Below are positions 8,204 through 16,471 of a stretch of DNA of 45,431 bases, piece by piece. The notes beneath the pieces were generated by a model. That model saw only the letters and a program-made list of their open reading frames with translations. It made no database searches and was not told where the DNA came from. Origin of the DNA: Spirochaetales bacterium (GTDB lineage: Bacteria > Spirochaetota > Spirochaetia > Sphaerochaetales > Sphaerochaetaceae); the NCBI GenBank assembly GCA_018433865.1, contig JAHDQJ010000025.1, positions 1 through 45,431 of the forward strand. The letters run 5' to 3'. Position numbers and translations under genes: made by a program. Positions within the stretch are counted from its first letter, which is position 1; the number at the start of each line of letters is the position of its first letter.

Positions 8204-10047
8204 ACCGAGCCTCTCTGGTCTGTATCGATGAAGAATCCGTCCGGACCATCTCCGAGCGGAACCTGGAACGCGTCGATGAGGGAGTTGAGGGTGATTTCTG
8301 TCTCCGCGGCATTCTCACCGAGCAGGCTCGCGATCTGCTGGACCGTCTCCAAGCTTTTCCTGATGACTGCATCGGCTTTCTTCACCACGGTCTCCCTCCT
8401 CACGGTAGGTGTCGTGATATCCTGGAACATCGCGCCGACGAGCCGATGATGTTCTATCGTGAAGAAGATGACCTTGAGGAATTTCCCCTTGAAGTGGAGC
8501 CGGTACTGTCCGTTCGTACCACTGGTGTCGAACTGTTGGGCAAATTCCCCGTGAAAGGGGACGAACCGCTGCAGCGGCAATCCGGGGACTTTGTCAACGG
8601 CATCCGAACCCAATTCGTCATCGATGCCGGCGAACAGCTTGAGGAAGGCAATGTTGCAATCCACGATATCCAGATGCCTGTCGACGATGACGACACCCAT
8701 CGGCAAGGTTCGGAGCAGCACATCGATCTTGCTCTGCGCAAGCTTGCGCATCCTGGTGACACACATCTCGGGTTCCGCCATCCCGTCGAGATAGGCGATC
8801 GCCATGTCCCGGCATGAGTTGTACCCGCAACCGCCGCAGTTCAACTCATCCCCCGGGCCGATCTTTCCCAACTCAGAAAGTGCTTTTGCGATCTCTTGCT
8901 CAGTGAATTTGGCAAGGGGTGCCGGTCCGAGCAGGAATCCACCCGATTGTGAGCTCCCTTCCAGGATCCCATAGCCCTTGTCCAACAGCTCCGACACATA
9001 GCTTGCATCGGGAACAAAGACGGGTCGTTCACGTACGATCCTGGTTCTGGTGAATCTGATCGCTTGTCCCTTGCTGACCGCAGAAGAACGGAATCGCGAT
9101 TTCCCCGGGCCGTTGATGCAACCGCCTTCGCAGTTGAGCAATTCCAAGAATGGGGCATGCGCATCCTTCGGATTCGCCCTCAAGTCTTCCAACGTCTCGA
9201 TGACATGGGCAACGCCGGATACGGAGACCGCCTTGTCCTGGAACACGTCCTTGCCGACCGCGAAGGTCGCGACCATGCCACCCTCCACCGGATACAAGGT
9301 GCTCTCCCCGGCTTCCGCGGGAATCATGGAGCCGACCGATTCTTCGGTGATCCCCTCCTGTTGCAGCAAGGTGAGGTCCAGATGCTCCTCATCGAACCAC
9401 GCACGCAGTTCCCTGAACGTAAGGGCGATGTCCGGGTACCCGGGACTGTGATCCGCCTCCACTTTCTTCGCGATGCACGGTCCCACGAAGACTATGCCGA
9501 TATCTTTACCATAGAGGTGCCTGAGATACGCCGCGTGGCATTGCAGGGGGGAGGGAATCGGACTGAGACGTCCTATCAAGTGCGGGTGATAGCGATGGAC
9601 AAGCTCGACCACCGAAGGACAGGCGGTGGAAATCCAATCGCAACTTCCCGTCCTCCTGATATGTTCGTCGATTGCTGCGGAGACCAGGCTTGCTCCGATA
9701 GCGGTTTCCGAGATATCGGAGAATCCAAGCCTGCGCAAGGCAACCAGCACCGCTTCGGGAGTCTCCGAGAATTCGCTTGCATACGAAGGTGCGAGAGAGA
9801 CGATCACACGTTTGTGGGTTTTCAGCAACTGCTTGGCCAAGTATACATCGTCACGAATCTTCTTCGCGTGGGAGGGACAGGTGTCGACGCACTTGCCACA
9901 TGAGATGCAGCGATCGCGGACGACCGTGGCCCTGCCTTGGTCGACCTGGATCGACTTGACCGGACATGCCCGGACACACTTGTAGCAATCCCTACATTCG
10001 GTGAGTTCAGTGTAGATGGGATAGAGTTTCGGGTTGCCGTTACCCAT
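8200..10047 (-). CDS. hydS: Sensory [FeFe] hydrogenase with PAS domain (HydS-like, group C)
   Basis: In order, the 615-residue protein has: two 4Fe-4S ferredoxin motifs (about residues 18-60); an [FeFe] hydrogenase H-cluster domain (about 80-330); a four-cysteine Fe-S motif C-x2-C-x4-C-x16-C (404-429); and a PAS domain (about 437-548) with a short helical tail. L1 reads STACPS (140-145): the first cysteine of the catalytic CC pair, the proton relay, is replaced by alanine. L2 GPCIAKKVE and L3 NCEGGCINGPG keep the cluster ligands. This pattern fits group C sensory hydrogenases such as HydS of Thermotoga maritima. The start at ATG 10047 is preferred to an upstream alternative because AAGGGAT lies before it. 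It overlaps the upstream ferredoxin gene by 8 bp. Confidence 0.88.
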   Translation of the reverse strand: MGNGNPKLYPIYTELTECRDCYKCVRACPVKSIQVDQGRATVVRDRCISCGKCVDTCPSHAKKIRDDVYLAKQLLKTHKRVIVSLAPSYASEFSETPEAVLVALRRLGFSDISETAIGASLVSAAIDEHIRRTGSCDWISTACPSVVELVHRYHPHLIGRLSPIPSPLQCHAAYLRHLYGKDIGIVFVGPCIAKKVEADHSPGYPDIALTFRELRAWFDEEHLDLTLLQQEGITEESVGSMIPAEAGESTLYPVEGGMVATFAVGKDVFQDKAVSVSGVAHVIETLEDLRANPKDAHAPFLELLNCEGGCINGPGKSRFRSSAVSKGQAIRFTRTRIVRERPVFVPDASYVSELLDKGYGILEGSSQSGGFLLGPAPLAKFTEQEIAKALSELGKIGPGDELNCGGCGYNSCRDMAIAYLDGMAEPEMCVTRMRKLAQSKIDVLLRTLPMGVVIVDRHLDIVDCNIAFLKLFAGIDDELGSDAVDKVPGLPLQRFVPFHGEFAQQFDTSGTNGQYRLHFKGKFLKVIFFTIEHHRLVGAMFQDITTPTVRRETVVKKADAVIRKSLETVQQIASLLGENAAETEITLNSLIDAFQVPLGDGPDGFFIDTDQRGSV

Positions 10048-10306
10048 GGATCGATCCCTTTCGAGCCGCCAACGCGTTCTCAAGGAGGAGGACGGCTTGG
10101 TCAGGACGGACCGATGTATGCAATACGCCGTCGATCCGCATGTTCGGACCCTGGGAACAGGTTCCGAGACAGAGGTGTCCGGTCAATTCGACAACATCAG
10201 CCAGATCGTGACGCTCGACATAGGATTCAAGATAGCCAAGAGCCTTGGCGTTTCCTCGTGCGAAGCAGGAGCTGCCCATGCAAATTTCAACAACCACGGT
10301 ATTCAT
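10040..10306 (-). CDS. Thioredoxin-like 2Fe-2S ferredoxin, first gene of the hydrogenase operon
   Basis: The protein has 88 residues from ATG 10306. Cysteines are spaced as in thioredoxin-fold 2Fe-2S ferredoxins: C-x4-C in EICMGSSCF and C-x3-C in CLGTC. It probably exchanges electrons with the HydS-like protein, whose gene overlaps its end by 8 bp. There is no Shine-Dalgarno sequence before the ATG. Instead a good promoter ends exactly 6 nt upstream, so the mRNA is predicted to be leaderless. A TTG at 10321 would extend the frame but falls inside the promoter and has no ribosome site. Confidence 0.82.
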   Translation of the reverse strand: MNTVVVEICMGSSCFARGNAKALGYLESYVERHDLADVVELTGHLCLGTCSQGPNMRIDGVLHTSVRPDQAVLLLENALAARKGSIHG

Positions 10307-10312
10307 GGCCAA

Positions 10313-10341
10313 AGGATACAAAATTATCGAAAAGATGTCAA
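10313..10341 (-). promoter_or_regulatory. Promoter of the hydrogenase operon (predicted leaderless)
   Basis: TTGACA (10336-10341) and TATCCT (10313-10318) are separated by exactly 17 bp on the minus strand. Only six bases, TTGGCC, lie between the -10 and the ATG at 10306, so the expected start site is the A of the ATG. Confidence 0.65.
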
Positions 10342-10418
10342 TTAAAGAAACAGCAATAACATCATACTAAGAATACTGGGGCAAAAACCTCATATTTTAA
10401 CCATTAATTATTCATTAC

Positions 10419-10436
10419 ATGTGATTCATGTCACAT
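10419..10436. promoter_or_regulatory. Candidate Rex operator (TGTGA-N6-TCACA dyad)
   Basis: ATGTGA-TTCATG-TCACAT is an 18-bp perfect dyad in its arms. It fits the Rex consensus TTGTGAA-N4-TTCACAA in its core, but also the CRP/FNR-type TGTGA-N6-TCACA. It overlaps the rex stop codon and lies about 80 bp upstream of the -35 of the hydrogenase operon. Adjacency to rex makes Rex the more likely ligand. Confidence 0.5.
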
Positions 10437-11088
10437 TATGATGCGTTTCTGGAAATTGATTCCCGCAATGGTCGAACAAGCGCCTGCATTTAGCGGACAA
10501 CACCGCGAAGCTCGTTGCGAGATCGGTTCTTTGCAACACGATGTCGGAGGGGAGACGCAGATCCTTCGGGGCAAAGTTCCAGATCGCCTTGATTCCCGCT
10601 TCCACCAGGATGTCGGCAACCTCCTGGGCAGATTCGGCGGGTACGGTGATCACCGCGATATTGATCGCATGATCTGCGACGTACGCTTTCAACTCCTCCA
10701 TGGGATAGACGATCGTCTTCCCGATCGGTCGTCCGTATTTCGCCGTATCACGATCGAACACCGCGACGATCTTCAATCCGTAGCTTGCGAACCCTTCATA
10801 ACGGGAGAGCGCGACACCGAGATGACCGGCTCCGATAAGCACGGCGTCAGTCGCATTGTCCCACCCCAAGTTCTCGACGATGGCAGCGATCAATGCATCA
10901 ATCTCGAATCCCACCTTCGGTCGCCCTTCCACACCTGTTCCTGCCATGTCCTTCCGGACTTGTATCGGAGTCAGGCCGAGCTCCGTAGCCAACCGAGTGG
11001 CAGAAACCCACAGCTCCCCTTCTTCACGGTACTGCCGCAACAGCCTGAGATACGATGGAAATCGCTTGATTGTCGGTATTGAAATCAT
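10426..11088 (-). CDS. rex: Redox-sensing transcriptional repressor Rex
   Basis: This 220-residue NADH/NAD+-responsive repressor has an N-terminal winged-helix domain (SIPTIKRFPSYLRLL, TPIQVRKDMA) and a C-terminal Rossmann fold with VLIGAGHLGVAL (GxGxxG) for NAD(H). A domain-swap helix end is likely. The frame extends 7 codons further to an ATG overlapping the HAD gene. ATG 11088 is preferred because AGGAGG lies 5 nt before it and family members begin near ISIPTIKR. It is the last gene of the yajC-secDF-ispH-HAD-rex run, and the hydrogenase operon directly downstream is its obvious target. Confidence 0.93.
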   Translation of the reverse strand: MISIPTIKRFPSYLRLLRQYREEGELWVSATRLATELGLTPIQVRKDMAGTGVEGRPKVGFEIDALIAAIVENLGWDNATDAVLIGAGHLGVALSRYEGFASYGLKIVAVFDRDTAKYGRPIGKTIVYPMEELKAYVADHAINIAVITVPAESAQEVADILVEAGIKAIWNFAPKDLRLPSDIVLQRTDLATSFAVLSAKCRRLFDHCGNQFPETHHNVT

Positions 11089-11105
11089 CCGCTCCTCCTG
11101 GTTTG

Positions 11106-11927
11106 TCATGCATTGTCCGGAACCAAGGTCCCGACTGAATCGAGCACAAGGTTCGGCCTGTAGGCAAAGTTCTTCGGCGTATCCACATCGGAGACCCCCG
11201 ACAGAACCAGCACGGTATCGATGCCGCTCTCGATACCGCTCACGATGTCGGTATCCATGCGATCCCCGATGATCGCCGTATCTTCCCGCTTGCTTTGCAA
11301 CCGCATGAGAGCCTGACGCATCATGACGGGATTGGGCTTCCCGATGAAATACGGCTTCACATTGGCGGTGCTCGCGATGGGAAGTATGAGAGAGCCGGTC
11401 GCGGGAACGATTCCCTCCTCGCTCGGTCCGGTCATGTCAGGGTTCGTGCCGATCAAGCGGGCTCCGTTTCGCACGAGGTTCACCGCACGGATGACGGTCT
11501 CATAATTGTACGTCTTGGACTCACCGACCACCACATAGTCCGGATTGATGTCATTCATCGAGTAACCCGCCTCATAGAGGGCGTTGATGAGACCCGCCTC
11601 ACCGATAACGTAGGCAGTACCGTGGGGAACCTGCGAGGCGAGGAATCCGGCGGTCGCCAGTGCCGATGTATAGAAATGGTCTGCGTCGATCTCCATGCCA
11701 AGGCGACGCATCTTCAGCTTCAGTTCCATCGGAGAACGTTCGCTGGAGTTGGTGAGGAAAAGATAACGCTTCCCTTCACGTTGCATCCATTTCACGAAGT
11801 CAAGGACTCCCGGAAGAAGTCGGTTCCCATGATAAATCACACCATCCATATCGCAGATGAACGCACTCTTGTTACGCAACCTCTCCAACATGTCCTCGGA
11901 AGAGACGAATCTCTCGCTCGTACCCAT
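11106..11927 (-). CDS. HAD superfamily IIA phosphatase (NagD-like)
   Basis: The 273-residue cytoplasmic phosphatase of the HAD-IIA (NagD/AraL) group hydrolyses small phosphomonoesters. Motif I is CDMDGVIYHG with the nucleophilic Asp; motif II is LTNSSERSP; the C2-cap region ends in GKPNP; motif IV is IGDRMDTDI. The substrate cannot be deduced. ATG 11927 overlaps the ispH stop by one base (TGATG) and has AAGGAG 7 nt upstream; a GTG one codon earlier is less likely. The gene is translationally coupled to ispH. Despite the name there is no direct link to the nag genes further right. Confidence 0.85.
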   Translation of the reverse strand: MGTSERFVSSEDMLERLRNKSAFICDMDGVIYHGNRLLPGVLDFVKWMQREGKRYLFLTNSSERSPMELKLKMRRLGMEIDADHFYTSALATAGFLASQVPHGTAYVIGEAGLINALYEAGYSMNDINPDYVVVGESKTYNYETVIRAVNLVRNGARLIGTNPDMTGPSEEGIVPATGSLILPIASTANVKPYFIGKPNPVMMRQALMRLQSKREDTAIIGDRMDTDIVSGIESGIDTVLVLSGVSDVDTPKNFAYRPNLVLDSVGTLVPDNA

Positions 11928-12793
11928 CACGTTGCTCCTTCTTCCAATGCGGCTATCACCGCTTCGATATCCTCTGGCGGCGTGGAAGTGCCGGCAGTCA
12001 CCCCAACCCGTGGGAAGGAAAATATCTGCGGGGGAAGTTGTGAGGCCGACTCCACATGCCAGACCGGCAAGCCCTTGTCAGCGACCAAGTGGACCAATGA
12101 GGTCGTATTGGCGCTCATTTTCCCCCCGATGACAATCACGGCATCGACGATCTTGCAAAGATTCAGGATTGCCTCATGACGCCTGAAGGTGGTGGGGCAG
12201 AGTCTGTTCCCCATCTGCAACCGTTCGACGAAGCGTGCTTGCATGTGCTTCCTCAGTTCCTCGTATTGCAGTTGCGGGAAGGTTGTCTGCACCATGAGAA
12301 GTATCTTGTCCGAATTGAAATCGGGCAGATTGTCCACATCCTCGGTTGTCTCGACAACGTGGACCGCAATTACCTGTTGATGTTCATCCCATACATTGGA
12401 GAGCGCCGTGACCTCGCTATGTCCGTGCAATCCGATGATGACCACGTGTACGGACGGATCGGCATTCCGGATCATCCGTTGTGAATAGGCGACCGTTCCG
12501 CATGTGCCGTCAATGAGTACGAATCCCGCTTTCTCGAACCTGTCCCTGAGCGGATCGGCGATTCCGTGGGCGCGAATCAAGGCAATTCCCGCAGGTCCGT
12601 CCTCGGGGGCATCGATATGCCTCATGCCCGCATCCTGGAACCGTTTCACGACCGTGGGATTGTGGATGAACCAACCGATCGAATAGGCCGGAAGATTTTG
12701 CTCCTTCGCGAGAAGAAGGCAGTCCTTGGCCATTTCGATGACATGAGAGACTCCGTTGCAGTATCCCATGATGTGCGATCGTTCGATTACCAC
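11927..12793 (-). CDS. ispH: 4-hydroxy-3-methylbut-2-enyl diphosphate reductase
   Basis: The last enzyme of the MEP isoprenoid pathway, it reduces HMBPP to IPP and DMAPP with a 4Fe-4S cluster. The three cluster cysteines are C12 (GYCNGV), C97 (DGTCGTV) and C198 (LCPTTFRR). Substrate histidines lie in FIHNPTVV (H43), RAHG (H75) and HGHSE. The GGKMSANT and TAGTSTP motifs close the site. Several motifs differ from the common forms (GFCFGV, DATCP, GGKNSSNT), so this is a divergent member, but every catalytic residue is kept. The start is GTG with GGAGGG 5 nt upstream. It is 81 bp downstream of secF and overlaps the HAD gene. Confidence 0.9.
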   Translation of the reverse strand: MVIERSHIMGYCNGVSHVIEMAKDCLLLAKEQNLPAYSIGWFIHNPTVVKRFQDAGMRHIDAPEDGPAGIALIRAHGIADPLRDRFEKAGFVLIDGTCGTVAYSQRMIRNADPSVHVVIIGLHGHSEVTALSNVWDEHQQVIAVHVVETTEDVDNLPDFNSDKILLMVQTTFPQLQYEELRKHMQARFVERLQMGNRLCPTTFRRHEAILNLCKIVDAVIVIGGKMSANTTSLVHLVADKGLPVWHVESASQLPPQIFSFPRVGVTAGTSTPPEDIEAVIAALEEGAT

Positions 12794-12874
12794 GCTTTCC
12801 CTCCAGACAAAATGGCCGCCAACGCAGGTTTCCCACGAGGCGGCCAGGCATACGACTCAATCAACGTCCCATCG

Positions 12875-14179
12875 CTATTTTTTCTGCTGGCGCTTGCCTT
12901 TCAGCTTGCGTACGGCAGTGGGAATCTCGTCATCGGCGACAGGTTCCCTTGAAACGACGACAGGCTCTTTTTCCTCAATGACGGGAGTGTGACCTGTGTG
13001 TCCTACCCTCTTCTTGCCGGTAATCCAGTGCAACAAAGCCGGAGCCAGGAAGTTACAGGAGTAGGCCCCGATGACAATGCCGAACACCATCTCGATCGCG
13101 AACAGCTGGATGGCTCCCGAGGCGAGAATCGCAAGCGGAAGGATCGCAAGCACGGTCGTCAGCGAGGAGAACAATGTCCTGGTGAGCGACTGTGATACAC
13201 TGGTATCGATCAATTGCAGCAAGGAAAGGTCCTTGAGCAGGGGCTTGTTCTCCCTGACACGGTCGAAAATGACGATCACGTTGTTCAGCGAATACCCGAT
13301 GATCGTGAGGATCGCGGCGATCGTGGTCGTCGAAACCTCCAAGCGGAACAGTACGATGAAACCGATCAGGACGAACGTATCATGCACCAAGGTGATGATC
13401 GCAGCAAGCGCATACGCAAGCTTGAATCGGAACCAGATGTAGAGCAGGATCAGAACGATCGCCACCACTACGATGAGGATGGATCCGCTGACGAGGTTCG
13501 AAGAATACTTCGGACCGACGAAGTCGGATTGAAGGATCACGACCGAATCCTCGCCGAACCGAGTCTTCAGCGAGCTCGACACGGAGGTGGAAATCGCCTC
13601 CTCGGAGAGGTTTTCATCGTTTGCGAGACGCAACTGGAAGACTTGCCTGTACGCTTCTCCGACCACTTGGACCTGGGCATCATTCCCCAAGGCTTCACGC
13701 ATCTCATCGATGGTGACATAGGAGGCTGTCGCAGGATTGGCGCTGTTGAGGATGAACGGTGTCACCGACAACGAGGCGGGCAATCCGAATCCGGTGATCA
13801 GGTCGGCTGACGAGAGCGAGGGATCGAGTGCGGTCGCGACTACACCGGAGACCGTGGAGCTGATTGCTTGTGCCAAGTCTCCTGCGGTGGGGTATGTCAC
13901 GGGATCGAAATCCGTATAGTTGGCACCCGATGCATCCCTGGTGATCAGGGACACCGTTCCGCCGACAACGTTGATCGTCACCGAATCGGATCCGGTATAG
14001 GTCACCGAGAGAGCGGGAGGTGCAATCTGCACGCGCTGTGCAAAACCGCTTTGGAAGTCGATGCCGAGATTGAAACCACCGAATGCAATGTAGGACACAA
14101 TTCCGGCCAACAAGAGGAGGACCGAAACGGCAACTGCGATGAAGCGGTACTTGGTGATGGGGTAAATTTTCTTAGCCAT
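12875..14179 (-). CDS. secF: Protein translocase subunit SecF, long form
   Basis: With SecD it forms the proton-motive-force-driven SecDF complex that helps pull exported proteins across the membrane. The 434-residue protein has TM1 near the N-terminus followed by GIDFQSG. The first periplasmic domain comes next, then a five-TM C-terminal block with ITLVHDTF, GYSLNNVIVIFDRVREN and SLTRTLFSS, all typical of SecF. Typical SecF is about 300-320 residues. Here about 100 extra residues lie between GIDFQSGF and the conserved VQVVGEAYRQVFQLRL, and a charged Lys/Arg tail of about 45 residues closes the protein. The ATG has GGAGG upstream and lies 2 bp from secD. Confidence 0.93.
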   Translation of the reverse strand: MAKKIYPITKYRFIAVAVSVLLLLAGIVSYIAFGGFNLGIDFQSGFAQRVQIAPPALSVTYTGSDSVTINVVGGTVSLITRDASGANYTDFDPVTYPTAGDLAQAISSTVSGVVATALDPSLSSADLITGFGLPASLSVTPFILNSANPATASYVTIDEMREALGNDAQVQVVGEAYRQVFQLRLANDENLSEEAISTSVSSSLKTRFGEDSVVILQSDFVGPKYSSNLVSGSILIVVVAIVLILLYIWFRFKLAYALAAIITLVHDTFVLIGFIVLFRLEVSTTTIAAILTIIGYSLNNVIVIFDRVRENKPLLKDLSLLQLIDTSVSQSLTRTLFSSLTTVLAILPLAILASGAIQLFAIEMVFGIVIGAYSCNFLAPALLHWITGKKRVGHTGHTPVIEEKEPVVVSREPVADDEIPTAVRKLKGKRQQKK

Positions 14180-14181
14180 TG

Positions 14182-15906
14182 TTACTTCCTCCTCCAGCTA
14201 ACGCTCAGCCGAGGATTCTTCCCGGAGAGGGATGCATCATACATCAGTTTCACCACGAACAGCGCGTTGAACATCGAGCTGGCGATACCTACTGCGAGGG
14301 TGTTCGCGAATCCTTTGATCGAACCCGATCCGAGCTGCGAGAGCACAAGGGCTGCAATGATCGTGGTGACGTTGGCGTCCATGATCGTCCAGAACGCCTT
14401 GGCGAATCCCGCCTTCACCGAAGCGGCATCACTCTTTCCTGCTGCCAGTTCCTCCTTGATACGTTCAAGGATGATAACGTTCGCGTCCACCGCCATGCCG
14501 ACGGTGAGCACCAAACCGGCGATGCTGGTGAGCGTGAGGGTGAGGTTGAATGCAGAGAGTACCGAAAGCAGGATGATCAGGTTGAAGAGCAAGGCTACAT
14601 CTGCAATGAGTCCGCTGCCCTTGTAGATCACCACCATGAAGAAGAACACAAGTCCGAGGCCGATGAGAATCGCCACGAGACCTGCACGGACGGTATCTTC
14701 GCCCAAGGAGGCGCCGACACCTTGCTGTCCCACGACGATGAGCTCGATCGGAAGCGCCGCTGTCTTCAGGACGATGGAGAGATCACGCGCCTCATCAAGA
14801 CCGAAGCCCTTGATCTGGACACTGTTGCGGATCGGCTCGGTGATGGTTGCCATCGCCTTGACCTTTCCGTCCTGCACCACTGCCATCAGTTCGTTCGTAT
14901 TGGTGGAAGTGAGCTTGTAGAAAATCTCGCCACCAGTCGTATCGAGTTCGAAATTGACCGTGGGTTGTCCCGTGATGGGATCACTGCCGGTCACGGCGTT
15001 GGCGATATGGATACCGTCAAGACCGATCTCCTCGTTCAACACGACGAAACTGGAAAGCTCATCCAATCCGTACGCATCGTTCACATAATATGCAGTGGCA
15101 ACCTTGCCCGCGGGCAGGAAGTCGGGACGCTTGATTTGTCCCGCATCGGTGAATGCCTCGCCAGGGTTCTCGGTGAAATAGGTGTTCAACTGCGCGGTCA
15201 ATTCCTGGTCGACAATCTGGAAGGTCAACGAACCTTTACCGCGGAGGAATGAATTCACCCGTTCGGGATCGGCCGCACCGGGAATTTCGATCAGGATCTG
15301 GTCGGTGCCCTGGATGCGGATATCGGGTTCGGTGACACCGAACTGGTCGATCCGTTCGTTGAGGATCGCGATATCTTCCTGCAACAAGGCAGTGATATCC
15401 GCACCGGAGAGATTGGTGCCGGTCTTGGCCTCGTAGGCCGCGACATCAGCCTCGAGAAGGATGCTCATGCCACCACGAAGGTCGAGTCCCAGTTGCAGGA
15501 CCTTGCCGCTCAGGGTCTTCAGCTCAAGCAAAGCTGTCCTGTAATGACTTTCCAATGCATCGAACAGCCCCTGTTCGTTGTAGAAACCCCTGAAAACCGA
15601 TTCCACGTTCCAAGAACGGGGAACGTCCCGTTTCATGGATTTATAGTTTTCCTTGGCTACCGGAATCAAGAACCCGTACTGATCGGGAAGGGAACCCTGG
15701 GGATCCGAAGCGATCAACGACTTGAGTTCACGCAAGTCCCTGGTCGCCTGACCCAGCGCATACTCCCTGATCTGGAGCTTTGAGCCTGTCGCAAGATCTT
15801 TTGTCTCCTGGGGTACGAACCCGTACCACTTTACGGTCGGATAAAGGAAAATTCCACATATCACCGCAACCAGAAGAACGATGAACAATCGCCCTCGTTT
15901 TTTCAT
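14182..15906 (-). CDS. secD: Protein translocase subunit SecD
   Basis: The 574-residue partner of SecF has an N-terminal membrane anchor, followed by LQLGLDLRGGMSILLE, the SecD signature at the start of the large periplasmic P1 domain. IDQFGVTEPDIRIQGTDQILIEIPG lies further on. Six TM segments at the C-terminus include the GMAVDANVIILERIKEEL motif, which contains the conserved aspartate of the proton path. The ATG is preceded by GGAG. It lies 27 bp downstream of yajC and 2 bp upstream of secF, the standard yajC-secD-secF order. Confidence 0.95.
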   Translation of the reverse strand: MKKRGRLFIVLLVAVICGIFLYPTVKWYGFVPQETKDLATGSKLQIREYALGQATRDLRELKSLIASDPQGSLPDQYGFLIPVAKENYKSMKRDVPRSWNVESVFRGFYNEQGLFDALESHYRTALLELKTLSGKVLQLGLDLRGGMSILLEADVAAYEAKTGTNLSGADITALLQEDIAILNERIDQFGVTEPDIRIQGTDQILIEIPGAADPERVNSFLRGKGSLTFQIVDQELTAQLNTYFTENPGEAFTDAGQIKRPDFLPAGKVATAYYVNDAYGLDELSSFVVLNEEIGLDGIHIANAVTGSDPITGQPTVNFELDTTGGEIFYKLTSTNTNELMAVVQDGKVKAMATITEPIRNSVQIKGFGLDEARDLSIVLKTAALPIELIVVGQQGVGASLGEDTVRAGLVAILIGLGLVFFFMVVIYKGSGLIADVALLFNLIILLSVLSAFNLTLTLTSIAGLVLTVGMAVDANVIILERIKEELAAGKSDAASVKAGFAKAFWTIMDANVTTIIAALVLSQLGSGSIKGFANTLAVGIASSMFNALFVVKLMYDASLSGKNPRLSVSWRRK

Positions 15907-15933
15907 GATGCTCTCCGTATGATATCGATGTCT

Positions 15934-16425
15934 CTACTTGGTCTCGTTCGGTTGGTCGCCATCATCGGAAGCTGCGGGGGTCTCTTCGACGACCACGGCA
16001 TCCTCGACAGGCTCTTTCTGGGCACTTTTCGCACCCTTCTTCTTCGCAGGAGCCTCGACGGTCTCGGCTTTCTCTGTCTTTGCAGCGCCATTACCCTCTG
16101 CCTTCCTGTCAAGGATCTGTGCGATGGCGTTCTTCGAGAATTCGATCCTGGTGTTGTCATCAACCTTCACCACCACGGTCGTCTCCTTCACGGTGACGAT
16201 GGTTCCGCGGATTCCACCGATGGATACGATCTTGTCGCCCTTCTTCATCGAGGAGAGCATGTTCTTGGTCTCCTTGTCCCGCTTTTTTTGCGGCCTGATG
16301 ATCAAGAAATAGAAAATCAGGATGATGAGACCGAAGGTGATGAACGTGGTGGTCATCGATCCGGTCGAACCTGCCGAACCTGCAGCGGCACCCTGGGTTC
16401 CCAAGGTCGTCAGCAATGCATTCAT
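15934..16425 (-). CDS. yajC: Preprotein translocase subunit YajC, with charged C-terminal extension
   Basis: This small single-pass protein is associated with SecDF. The hydrophobic segment (about residues 25-45, ending FLIIRPQKKRDKE) and the SMKKGDKIVSIGGIRGTIV motif are diagnostic. The 163-residue length exceeds the usual 85-115 because of a low-complexity tail rich in Ala, Glu, Lys and Asp after about residue 110. It is the first gene of the yajC-secD-secF run; a likely promoter lies at 16472-16501. Confidence 0.93.
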   Translation of the reverse strand: MNALLTTLGTQGAAAGSAGSTGSMTTTFITFGLIILIFYFLIIRPQKKRDKETKNMLSSMKKGDKIVSIGGIRGTIVTVKETTVVVKVDDNTRIEFSKNAIAQILDRKAEGNGAAKTEKAETVEAPAKKKGAKSAQKEPVEDAVVVEETPAASDDGDQPNETK

Positions 16426-16471
16426 ACTATTTTAACCTCACTATCGGGCATGGAATTTTTACGTACCGCTT

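Noticed and set aside
10419-10436. Reading the TGTGA-N6-TCACA dyad as a CRP site
   Set aside because: The core fits CRP as well as Rex, but no cAMP-related gene is in view and rex is immediately adjacent, so Rex was kept as the first choice with modest confidence.
14179-15252. 357-residue open frame on the plus strand
   Set aside because: It is antisense to secD, which has all SecD signatures. The translation is low-quality and rich in His, Arg and Glu.
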